A stretch of DNA of 17,182 nt. Source: Candidatus Uhrbacteria bacterium (GTDB lineage: Bacteria; Patescibacteriota; Patescibacteriia; UBA9934; UBA11717). Where the stretch lies: positions 1 through 17,182 of the forward strand of contig JABMPK010000059.1 of the NCBI GenBank assembly GCA_013203725.1. The letters run 5' to 3'. A program made the translations under genes and the position numbers. The notes beneath the pieces are model-generated. The model saw nothing but the letters and a program-made list of their open reading frames with translations. It was not told where the DNA came from and did not search any database. Shown here piece by piece: positions 7,546 through 13,845 of the stretch (the first letter of the stretch is position 1; the number at the start of each line of letters is the position of its first letter).

Positions 7546-8255
7546 TTTTTTTCTTTTTTGTATCCGAACTCATGTTTAAAATACTTACCGCGGATAGGTC
7601 CGAACATCAAAATGTAAAATTCGGCGAAAATATACTTGAGCGAAAGAAGTATTCGACCTTCTTTTTCAAGTCGTCTTACGCCTGTAATGATTGGATGTGA
7701 CTTTATTATACCAAACTGACCGAATTGTGCTCCACGACGTACGTAGTCGTGATCCTCGGCCAAGGTTATTGTCTCATCGAACCCGCCAACAGCTTCATGA
7801 ATAGACTTCTTGGCCAGAATGCATGTTCCAGCAGCGTGTGGAAGGATAGCACCCATTAGATATATGTAACGGTTGTAAAGCCAATGCAGAATACCGTCCA
7901 ATATCTTGGAGGAGTCTGGTATTACGGCTGTTCCGGCCAGGTCTAGTCTGCGCTCATGCATCTCGCCCACAACATCCTTGAGAAAATCCTTACTTGGCAA
8001 TGTAGCGTCTGCGTCCAAAAACAAAAAGGTCTGACCTCTAGCAACTGCCGCTCCGGCATTGCGTCCAAAGGAGACCTTTCCACCCTTAACAATTTTTGCC
8101 CCATATTTTCTTGCAACCTCAACTGTTTTGTCGCTTGAACTCCTGTCCGCAACTATAACCTCAAAGTCCTGAAATGACTGCTCGTTAAGATCGTTGAGCA
8201 GTCTACTCAGGTGTTCCTCTTCGTTCCAGGTAGGAATAATTACGGACACGGACAT
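7542..8255 (-). CDS. family 2 glycosyltransferase
   Basis: GT-A fold glycosyltransferase that probably transfers a sugar from an activated donor in cell-surface polysaccharide or glycolipid synthesis. The 237 residues start SVIIPTWNEEEHLSRLL, the family 2 opening. The metal-binding DxD is FLFLDADAT (81-83), and a TLAEDHDYVRRG motif at about 164-174 holds the likely catalytic acidic pair. A GGFDE motif precedes it. One hydrophobic stretch near the C-terminus (about 203-220) could sit at the membrane. Its stop overlaps the surface-protein start (ATGA). The neighbourhood (surface protein, MurJ) fits an envelope role; donor and acceptor cannot be told from sequence. Confidence 0.88.
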   Translation of the reverse strand: MSVSVIIPTWNEEEHLSRLLNDLNEQSFQDFEVIVADRSSSDKTVEVARKYGAKIVKGGKVSFGRNAGAAVARGQTFLFLDADATLPSKDFLKDVVGEMHERRLDLAGTAVIPDSSKILDGILHWLYNRYIYLMGAILPHAAGTCILAKKSIHEAVGGFDETITLAEDHDYVRRGAQFGQFGIIKSHPIITGVRRLEKEGRILLSLKYIFAEFYILMFGPIRGKYFKHEFGYKKEKK

Positions 8256-8264
8256 AAAACATGC

Positions 8265-8756
8265 TTAGTATTTTGTTGGAGGTGGGTCTGTTACAAACCA
8301 TTGGTTGCCAATATTTACGACACGTAAAGCAAAGGTCACTTTCTGCACTCTACAATCCTCTGTGATGCAAAGTCGCTCACGTCCGCCGTTATCGTCCAAG
8401 AACGCAACGGTATGTACGTAAAGGTTGTTGTTGTCCATATTCCCTACACTGTCAATTTCTATCGGGTCACAAACATTTGTTTCACACATCGTGCGAAGAT
8501 AGTCTGCAATATCTTCAGACTTTATGTCTTCAACAAAACATCTACTGTTTGAACAATCTGGCTGAATATACTGTGCAGCCTGCTCGAACTGCTGTTCCGA
8601 GATAGCTTTATAGAAATCAACTAGCTCAGACGTTCCGTCTTCCGAAACAGCTGTGTCACTTACTACTTGTTTTGGTCCGGACGACTGCATGAACATGAAT
8701 ACAAAAACTGCAGCTATTGCCAACAACGGTAAAACGTATCGTAGGAAAACTTTCAT
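8265..8756 (-). CDS. small membrane-anchored protein with three C-x4-C pairs
   Basis: Unrecognised 163-residue protein. Residues about 5-23 form one hydrophobic segment, followed by a Ser/Gly-rich linker, so the rest is probably outside the membrane. DFYKAISEQQFEQAAQYI (about 47-64) resembles the first helix of small NTF2-like or DUF4878-like domains, and the C-terminal KVTFALRVVNIGNQWFVTD looks like that fold's closing strands. This is a resemblance only. Six cysteines form three equally spaced C-x4-C pairs (68/73, 91/96, 130/135), suggesting disulfides or metal binding. It ends 9 bp before the glycosyltransferase gene. A TATAAT with upstream TG (8773-8778) lies about 16 nt before its start, so it may head the envelope operon. 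Confidence 0.75.
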   Translation of the reverse strand: MKVFLRYVLPLLAIAAVFVFMFMQSSGPKQVVSDTAVSEDGTSELVDFYKAISEQQFEQAAQYIQPDCSNSRCFVEDIKSEDIADYLRTMCETNVCDPIEIDSVGNMDNNNLYVHTVAFLDDNGGRERLCITEDCRVQKVTFALRVVNIGNQWFVTDPPPTKY

Positions 8757-8772
8757 ATATCAATTTGATTTC

Positions 8773-8781
8773 ATTATATCA
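8773..8781 (-). promoter_or_regulatory. extended -10 promoter for the 163-residue protein and envelope operon
   Basis: On the minus strand the sequence TGATATAAT contains a perfect -10 hexamer (8773-8778) with the TG of an extended -10. The position expected for a -35 holds only TTTATG, a poor match lying inside the end of the methyltransferase gene. The start of transcription would be near 8766, leaving about 10 nt before the ATG and no Shine-Dalgarno. Confidence 0.55.
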
Positions 8782-9222
8782 TTACAAGGACATGGCATAA
8801 AGAGCAATGCCAGATGCTACTGAAACATTTAACGAGGTCTTCTCTCCTCGCATCGGAATGTACACGCGTTCACTTGCTCTGTCTAGTATGTCTGTCGCAA
8901 GACCATCCGGCTCATTTCCAAAGATCAGTACAGCGTCGTGATCCGGTTTCACCTGGTCGAGATGCACAAAGCTCGGGTCTGATTCGAAGGCGTAAACACG
9001 CTCGTTCTCCGCCTTGAGCTCGTCTATAAGTTCCAAAACGTCCTCATGCTTTGACCAAGAAATAGTCTCGTCGGCTCCAAGCGCAGTCTTCGAGATTTCT
9101 AGCCGAGGAGGAGTGGCGGTATAGCCAGAAAGATATATATGTGATACACCAAACGCATCAGCGTTACGAAAGAACGCTCCCACGTTATAAAGACTTCGAA
9201 TATTGTGAACTATGATCTTCAT
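8782..9222 (-). CDS. SpoU/TrmH-family RNA 2'-O-ribose methyltransferase (short, TrmL-like)
   Basis: Transfers a methyl group from SAM to a ribose 2'-OH in tRNA or rRNA through a trefoil-knot SPOUT fold. All three SpoU motifs are present in 146 residues: NIRSLYNVGAFFRNADAFG (7-25, with the conserved Asn and Arg), LIFGNEPDGL (99-108), and YIPMRGEKTSLNVSVASGIAL (about 121-141). The protein is the catalytic core only, without the N-terminal substrate-binding domain of RlmB-type enzymes. TrmL-type tRNA wobble methyltransferases have similar length, so that role is possible but not proven. It is divergent from era across a 54-bp gap holding promoters for both. Confidence 0.9.
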   Translation of the reverse strand: MKIIVHNIRSLYNVGAFFRNADAFGVSHIYLSGYTATPPRLEISKTALGADETISWSKHEDVLELIDELKAENERVYAFESDPSFVHLDQVKPDHDAVLIFGNEPDGLATDILDRASERVYIPMRGEKTSLNVSVASGIALYAMSL

Positions 9223-9232
9223 ATTGGAGATT

Positions 9233-9261
9233 GTTATACACTGACTATTCGTTATTGTAAA
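9233..9261 (-). promoter_or_regulatory. promoter of the SpoU methyltransferase gene
   Basis: Minus-strand TTTACA (-35, 9256-9261), a 17-bp spacer and TATAAC (-10, 9233-9238), each 5 of 6 to consensus. Only 10 nt separate the -10 box from the ATG at 9222, so the mRNA would begin about 2-4 nt before the start codon: a near-leaderless transcript. It interleaves with the era promoter. Confidence 0.65.
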
Positions 9262-9270
9262 TGATATACT
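9241..9270 (+). promoter_or_regulatory. promoter of era, predicted leaderless transcript
   Basis: Plus-strand TGATATACT is an extended -10 (TG at 9262-9263, hexamer 9265-9270). A weak -35 CTGACT lies 18 bp upstream (9241-9246). The era ATG begins 7 bases after the hexamer (9277), exactly where transcription would normally start, so the transcript is predicted to begin at the start codon. No Shine-Dalgarno is present. Confidence 0.6.
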
Positions 9271-9276
9271 CTGTAC

Positions 9277-10125
9277 ATGAAAGCTGGATTTGTAACATTA
9301 TTTGGAAGATCAAACGTCGGTAAGTCGACGCTGCTTAATAGTATCGTAGGTACAAAGCTTGCGATCACCTCTCCAAAGCCTCAAACAACACGTCATCAGA
9401 TCCAAGGAGTTATTCACGACGATCGAGGACAGATCGTTTTTGTGGACACGCCTGGAATTTTCACAACGTCAAAAAGCAATCTCGCAAAATATCTAAACAA
9501 GGCAGCGGAAAACGCTCTTAATGGAGTTGACGTGATTCTACACGTTGTTGACCCTACCCGTTCTATCGGACCTGAAGATAAAAAGATCATGAGTACAATT
9601 GCAAATACTAAATTGCCAAAGATTCTCGTGATCAACAAGATGGACCTTCATAGTACACCACATCTTGCGTCATTCAGAGCAATGGCTGAAGATTACAACT
9701 TTGCAATTGAACTTTCTGCAAAGACTGGGCAACATGGTAAGTCACTTATCAATGCTATCTTCGATCTTCTTCCAGAATCCGAGGCTCTGTACGAATACGG
9801 TCAACTGACAAACCTTGATAATAACTTCTGGTTCGCTGAGTTGATTCGAGAGAAACTATTCTTGCGCCTACGTGAGGAAGTACCTTACTCGATCAACGTA
9901 AAAATTGACGAGATCACAGAGAGGCCCGACGGCTCGATGTACGTTTCCGCGAAAGTCATCACAAACGTTGAGCGCTACAAGAGTATGATTATAGGTTTAG
10001 GCGGACGCGGCATCCGAGAGATCGGTCAGTCCGCAAGAAAAGAGCTTGAAGGAGTTACAGGAAAAAAAATGTATCTGGATCTACAGGTAATAGTAGACGA
10101 ACGTTGGACCGAGGAATTTAAATAA
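9277..10125 (+). CDS. era: GTPase Era
   Basis: Essential GTPase that binds 16S rRNA near its 3' end during 30S maturation. The 282-residue product has G1 GRSNVGKST (10-18), G2 PKPQTTRH (about 33-40), G3 DTPG (57-60), G4 NKMD (120-123) and G5 SAK (147-149). A C-terminal KH domain follows, with VERYKSMIIGLGGRGIREIG (about 231-250). The G1 loop has Ser where most Era proteins have Pro, and the KH loop reads GLGG rather than the usual GKGG. Length is normal (E. coli 301). It stands alone on the plus strand, ends in a strong terminator, and is divergent from the methyltransferase gene. Confidence 0.96.
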   Translation: MKAGFVTLFGRSNVGKSTLLNSIVGTKLAITSPKPQTTRHQIQGVIHDDRGQIVFVDTPGIFTTSKSNLAKYLNKAAENALNGVDVILHVVDPTRSIGPEDKKIMSTIANTKLPKILVINKMDLHSTPHLASFRAMAEDYNFAIELSAKTGQHGKSLINAIFDLLPESEALYEYGQLTNLDNNFWFAELIREKLFLRLREEVPYSINVKIDEITERPDGSMYVSAKVITNVERYKSMIIGLGGRGIREIGQSARKELEGVTGKKMYLDLQVIVDERWTEEFK

Positions 10126-10156
10126 AAAAGTAGCGTCCGTGGACGCTACTTTTTTT
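10124..10156. terminator. bidirectional intrinsic terminator between era and the thioredoxin-like gene
   Basis: A-tract, then AGTAGCGTCC-GT-GGACGCTACT, then a T-tract. The stem is GC-rich and perfect, with A/T tracts on both flanks, so it can terminate era (plus) and the convergent thioredoxin-like gene (minus). The era stop overlaps its left edge and the other gene's stop overlaps its right edge. Confidence 0.92.
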
Positions 10157-10424
10157 AATTCTCAATCTTGTCACCAGCCGCCCACTTTCGTACCGTCTCC
10201 TCGTCTGCCTCACCACAGATCCATTGGTCAGACTCTGTGTTGATGAAGAAAGGAACGCCGGGGCATTTTTCAAATGCAAGTGGCGTCATCTTCTCTGCGT
10301 TCTCTGCGTTGTTCCACACCTCAAGCTTTTCAATAGGTAGCCCTTCTCCAATAAGCTTGTCGATCAGCGGCATCATTTTGATGCAGTGTGAACACGTCTC
10401 CCCGTAGAACTCATAAAGTGCCAT
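10155..10424 (-). CDS. small thioredoxin/glutaredoxin-like protein
   Basis: Cytosolic thiol-disulfide oxidoreductase-like protein of 89 residues. It starts MALYEFYGETCSHCIKMMPL: a beta strand leading to the redox motif CSHC (11-14), with a cis-proline motif CPGVPFF near 54-60. There is no signal peptide. Two further cysteines (C54, C70) are present. The chosen ATG at 10424 fits the fold; the longer in-frame version (start 10541) would add a hydrophobic, unrelated N-terminus that overlaps the divergent gene. Its substrate is unknown. A TATAAT lies about 28 nt upstream on the same strand (10452-10457) and an alternative TAATAT only 7 nt upstream (10432-10437), so the mRNA start is uncertain. 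Confidence 0.82.
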   Translation of the reverse strand: MALYEFYGETCSHCIKMMPLIDKLIGEGLPIEKLEVWNNAENAEKMTPLAFEKCPGVPFFINTESDQWICGEADEETVRKWAAGDKIEN

Positions 10425-10467
10425 ACGCTTTATATTAGTGAATTTTAATAAATTATAGGAACAGCAA

Positions 10468-10495
10468 TTGGCAAAATTAGCGGAAATCGCATAAC
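10468..10495 (+). promoter_or_regulatory. possible promoter of the 169-residue anchored protein
   Basis: TTGGCA (10468-10473), a 16-bp spacer, then CATAAC (10490-10495). The -10 is 8 nt before the ATG at 10504, again predicting a leaderless or 1-2 nt leader transcript. The match is moderate (5/6 and 4/6). Confidence 0.4.
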
Positions 10496-10503
10496 ATGCC
10501 CTT

Positions 10504-11013
10504 ATGAGATATATAATAACACTTTTTGGAATCGTCGGCATAGCACTGTTGATAAGTCAGACCGGGTACCTGTATCCTCATCTGTTCTTTAGTGTATATG
10601 AAAACGATGTTAGGCTTTACGTAGGTAGCGAGATTATAACAACACAAGAAGAGATTCTTGAGTACGAAGGGACGAAGGTCTCGCTTGACTCACGCACAAA
10701 CTTCACGATCAAAGACATCGAAACTGACCAGCTAGCCTTTTATGCCAGTCGTGGTCACTGGATCGTTACGCCTGATCGCAAGATCAAGACATGTACACGC
10801 GCTGTATGCGCAACAACATCATCAGTGATTGAGATGCGCTATTACACTCCTGGTGAGGTGGTCGACATCGAGCCGACCGGCGACACATTTGTCACATTTA
10901 AAGATCAAACGTTCGAACTCAAAGCTGGCGACAGGATGCGTATCGACGAGCTCACTGGTCAAACTTTTATCCAATCTCCCTCTGACGGAATAGACACCTC
11001 TTCAACACCTTGA
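10504..11013 (+). CDS. membrane-anchored hypothetical protein
   Basis: Unrecognised 169-residue protein. Residues about 3-19 are hydrophobic (IITLFGIVGIALLISQT), with no clear cleavage site, so an N-terminal anchor with an external domain is likely. The remainder is beta-rich: VRLYVGSEIITTQEEIL, HWIVTPDRKIKTC, EVVDIEPTGDTFVTF and QTFELKAGDRMRI. C97 and C102 form a C-x4-C pair like those of the 163-residue protein in this window, though the two show no other similarity I can see. The gene is divergent from the thioredoxin-like gene. Its last 55 bp overlap the convergent metallo-beta-lactamase gene. The ORF has its own promoter-like sequence and a terminator at its stop codon, which supports it being real. 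Confidence 0.72.
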   Translation: MRYIITLFGIVGIALLISQTGYLYPHLFFSVYENDVRLYVGSEIITTQEEILEYEGTKVSLDSRTNFTIKDIETDQLAFYASRGHWIVTPDRKIKTCTRAVCATTSSVIEMRYYTPGEVVDIEPTGDTFVTFKDQTFELKAGDRMRIDELTGQTFIQSPSDGIDTSSTP

Positions 11014-12302
11014 TTGATGAGGTGTTTTTTGAATGTAATCTGTGCGTCCTCATCACCGTGTATAAGCTGGATGCGCTTTACTTTTGAATCCTTTACCCAG
11101 CGTGTGAGCTTATCGTAATCCGCGTGTCCGCTATAACTATTGATTTTGATTATCTTCGCCTTAACATCAACAGTATAGTCAAAGATTTTAACCGGTGACT
11201 GCCCTTCCACAATCTTACGTCCAAGCGTTCCGACTGCTTGGTAACCAATAACGAGCAATGTGTTGTTAGGATCGTCTAAATATCTAACAAGGTGATGCAC
11301 GATACGTCCCGCGTTCATCATTCCAGCACCTGCGAGAATAACCTTTGGTTGGCTTGAGTTATTTATTCCTTTTGAGTCTCCAACAGTTGCGGTAACACGC
11401 AATCCCTTGAAATGAAAGAAGTCCTCGTCCTCAAATCCTTCTGGAATGTCGAGTTCAAGCTCATCTTGGTACTTTGTATACACGCGGGTCGCTGAAATTG
11501 CGAGCGGGCTATCTAGGAATACTTTGCCGGGATCAATACCTTCGCTATCTACAATTATGTTGAGCTCGAACAAAACCTCCTGCATTCTCTCAACGGAGAA
11601 CGCTGGGATCATAAGAACACCTTTGTTCTTTGCGTTTTCAATAACCGCATCCCTAAGCTTACTCATTCTTTCCGATGGTGGTTCATGAAGTCTGTCTCCA
11701 TACGTCGACTCACACATTAACATGTCCAAGTCTCGTGGCAACGCCTCTGTGTCATGCAAGATTGGCACACCCTCTGAACCAATGTCTCCGCTGAATGCAA
11801 TCTTCTTCCCCTCCGCTTCAACCACAACAAAGCTCGACCCTAACACGTGCCCAGCATCGTGCCAGGTTACGGTAATGCCTGGCGCGACCTCCACAGACTC
11901 TCTGTACTTTACGCCTTTCCATGATCTGAACACAGCCTCAACGTCTTCCTCACGATAAAGAGGGTCGCGTCCACATTTCTCCGACTCCTCGAGCATGATG
12001 TTATATCCATCCTCAAGAATAAGCTCACTTAAATCACGCGTTGGTTTTGTTGAATAAATAGTTGGCCTACCCTTTCTGTTGAACAGTAAAGGAAGGCGAC
12101 CGATATGATCTTGATGCGTATGTGTTACAACAACTGCATCAATAGTCTCGGGATTAAAACCGAACTCCTGATAGTTCTTGTCCGAACAATGTCCTTGCCC
12201 CTGAAAAAATCCACAATCCACAAGGATTCTAGACTCACCTGACGCAACTAAAAAACACGAACCCGTAACTCCTTTTGCTGCTCCAAAAAATCCTATATCC
12301 AT
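10959..12302 (-). CDS. beta-CASP metallo-beta-lactamase ribonuclease (CPSF-73/TTHA0252-like)
   Basis: Zinc-dependent RNA-processing or decay nuclease. The 447-residue product carries the metallo-beta-lactamase motifs HTHQDH (61-66), GHVLGSS (151-157) and SGDIG (171-175). The beta-CASP set is also complete: motif A ESTYGDR (198-204), motif B SGHAD (391-395) and motif C LIHGDEDA (413-420). The last third matches the RNA-metabolising MBL C-terminus. The order and length match bacterial and archaeal CPSF-73-like proteins rather than RNase J, which carries an extra C-terminal domain. In a reduced genome it may do much of the mRNA turnover, but that is inference. It has its own extended -10 promoter and lies downstream of the antiporter terminator. 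Confidence 0.92.
   Translation of the reverse strand: MDIGFFGAAKGVTGSCFLVASGESRILVDCGFFQGQGHCSDKNYQEFGFNPETIDAVVVTHTHQDHIGRLPLLFNRKGRPTIYSTKPTRDLSELILEDGYNIMLEESEKCGRDPLYREEDVEAVFRSWKGVKYRESVEVAPGITVTWHDAGHVLGSSFVVVEAEGKKIAFSGDIGSEGVPILHDTEALPRDLDMLMCESTYGDRLHEPPSERMSKLRDAVIENAKNKGVLMIPAFSVERMQEVLFELNIIVDSEGIDPGKVFLDSPLAISATRVYTKYQDELELDIPEGFEDEDFFHFKGLRVTATVGDSKGINNSSQPKVILAGAGMMNAGRIVHHLVRYLDDPNNTLLVIGYQAVGTLGRKIVEGQSPVKIFDYTVDVKAKIIKINSYSGHADYDKLTRWVKDSKVKRIQLIHGDEDAQITFKKHLINQGVEEVSIPSEGDWIKV
11004..11030 (+). terminator. intrinsic terminator of the 169-residue gene, inside the convergent gene
   Basis: AACACCT (11004-11010), a 9-nt loop starting with the gene's TGA stop, then AGGTGTT (11020-11026) running into a six-T tract (11025-11030). 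It works only in the plus direction. It lies wholly within the C-terminal coding region of the metallo-beta-lactamase gene on the other strand. Confidence 0.72.
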
Positions 12303-12311
12303 ATTGTTATA

Positions 12312-12320
12312 AGTATATCA
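12312..12320 (-). promoter_or_regulatory. extended -10 promoter of the beta-CASP gene
   Basis: Minus-strand TGATATACT: hexamer TATACT at 12312-12317 with TG at 12319-12320, identical to the era extended -10. No good -35 is seen. Nine nt separate it from the ATG at 12302, so the predicted leader is about 2-3 nt. Confidence 0.55.
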
Positions 12321-12333
12321 CGTCGCTGTGTAC

Positions 12334-12361
12334 AAAAAAGTGCGTCCAATGACGCACTTTT
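12334..12361 (-). terminator. intrinsic terminator of the antiporter gene
   Basis: Read on the minus strand: AAAAGTGCGTC, ATTG loop, GACGCACTTTT and further Ts. The 11-bp arms are perfect (12336-12346 and 12351-12361). It lies 3 bp after the antiporter stop and before the beta-CASP promoter, so it separates the two transcripts. A-tracts on the other side could allow it to act both ways, but no plus-strand gene leads into it. Confidence 0.9.
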
Positions 12362-12364
12362 GAT

Positions 12365-13783
12365 CTATTTCATTTTCTTCAACATGGCGGCCAGTATCGG
12401 CGGCGTGACGAGCGTTGTCAGTATCACCATAATAACGATGATCGAGAACACTTCATCTGATATCACACCTATCCCCTTTCCGATAGACGCAAAGATCAAA
12501 CCAACTTCTCCACGCGGAACCATCCCGAAACCAATCAGCATCTTGTTGACACCCTTTCCGGCAGCATACCCGGCTACAAGTTTACCCAGGATCGCAACAA
12601 CCGAGATCGCGAGCGCTACACCGACCACCTTAGGATCTTTCAATGTTTCCAAGTTAACTGCCATTCCAGTCACTACAAAGAAGATCGGTACAAGGAAGAG
12701 CGCCAGAGGCTCAATGATGTCTTCGATATGAGAATGTGAGTGTTTGTTCATCACGCGCTGAAGCTTCGCCTTCATTGCCTCATCCTCAGAGTCAACCAAC
12801 GCCTCCTTGATATCCTTAACCACCTTTGGATCCTTAAAGTACTTGAAGTGCACAGGGTCCAGAATCAAGCCGGCAGCAAACGCTCCAACGATTGCTGCGA
12901 GTCCGAATACTGCTGCTAGGTAGGCGAGTATCAAACCAAACGAAATCGCGAACGTAAACTTCATTCCAACACCAGCGTGGATCTTGGAGAAAAACGTTCC
13001 AAGATACGGCGCGCATAATTGTCCAAGGACGATTGCTCCAACTAAGAATAGGATCGCCTTTGCTGCGATGATGCCAATAACTCCAAGTGACACTGCACCC
13101 ATCGTTGCCATCGCTGACACGATTGCAAGTATGATCAAACCGAGCACGTCGTCTATCACGGCAGCACCAAGAACGATCTGCGCTTCTTTGATCTTGAGCT
13201 TTCCGAGTTCCTGGAATACACGAGCTGTAATACCCACCGATGTCGCAGTGAGTGCTGCTCCAAGGAAGAGGTAAGCATTAGTATCAAGCCCAGGCATCAA
13301 CCATGGGCCCACAATGTATGCACCGAGTACAAAAGGAACAACAACTCCTGTGATAGCAACAGCGCCCGCTTTGGCACCGACCTTCTTCATCTCTGATATG
13401 TTGGACTCGAGTCCGATTTGGAAAAGCAGTATCACTACACCGAGTTCACTTAAGAACGTGATAATAGGATCTTGCATTATCGGATCGAACACGTGAATGC
13501 CTAGCAATGCAAGGTTTCCAAGCACTACACCCATTACAAGTTCGCCGAGTACAGACGGTTGACCAAACTTTTCAACAAGCCCGGATATCTTTGCAAAAAT
13601 AAGTATGACAGCGATCCAAAGAAACGTAGTAACCGGCCCTTGACCAGATTCCGCCGCGCCCTCCGAAGCCTGAACAAATGGCACTATCGCCATTGACATT
13701 AGCGCTATCAGTAACACTATCTTATACCGTAACTCCTTACCCTGAGATAAAAACGCATTAATTCGCATCGATAAACCCGACAT
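12365..13783 (-). CDS. CPA2-family Na+/H+ (or K+/H+) antiporter
   Basis: Polytopic cation/proton antiporter of the Kef/NapA type, for ion and pH homeostasis. The 472 residues contain about 13 hydrophobic segments, the motifs LGELVMGVVLGN (79-90), TATSVGITARVFQELG (179-194) and FGMVPRGEVGLIFA. The ion-binding pair in AAVIDDVLGL is D211/D212, as in the two-aspartate electrogenic members. There is no C-terminal TrkA-N domain. The N-terminus (about 20-40) looks like a signal peptide ending VQA before the first core helix. A long charged loop (about 311-356) holds a HSHSH cluster (348-352). The ion specificity cannot be decided from sequence. It lies 62 bp downstream of alr but has its own promoter and terminator. 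Confidence 0.9.
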   Translation of the reverse strand: MSGLSMRINAFLSQGKELRYKIVLLIALMSMAIVPFVQASEGAAESGQGPVTTFLWIAVILIFAKISGLVEKFGQPSVLGELVMGVVLGNLALLGIHVFDPIMQDPIITFLSELGVVILLFQIGLESNISEMKKVGAKAGAVAITGVVVPFVLGAYIVGPWLMPGLDTNAYLFLGAALTATSVGITARVFQELGKLKIKEAQIVLGAAVIDDVLGLIILAIVSAMATMGAVSLGVIGIIAAKAILFLVGAIVLGQLCAPYLGTFFSKIHAGVGMKFTFAISFGLILAYLAAVFGLAAIVGAFAAGLILDPVHFKYFKDPKVVKDIKEALVDSEDEAMKAKLQRVMNKHSHSHIEDIIEPLALFLVPIFFVVTGMAVNLETLKDPKVVGVALAISVVAILGKLVAGYAAGKGVNKMLIGFGMVPRGEVGLIFASIGKGIGVISDEVFSIIVIMVILTTLVTPPILAAMLKKMK

Positions 13784-13814
13784 AAATTTGTTAAAATTGC
13801 TTAATTATTAAGGG

Positions 13815-13843
13815 ATTCTATCTCGATAATCGCAACATGTAAA
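13815..13843 (-). promoter_or_regulatory. sigma-70 promoter of the antiporter gene
   Basis: Minus-strand TTTACA (13838-13843), a 17-bp spacer and TAGAAT (13815-13820), each 5 of 6. Transcription would start near 13808, giving a leader of about 25 nt without a Shine-Dalgarno. A 13-bp palindrome CTTAATTATTAAG (13800-13812) covers the predicted start point. Confidence 0.65.
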
Positions 13844-13845
13844 CC

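Noticed and set aside
10425..10541. 39-residue N-terminal extension of the thioredoxin-like protein
   Set aside because: It would overlap the divergent gene's promoter and start and adds a stretch not belonging to the fold; the ATG at 10424 begins the first beta strand.
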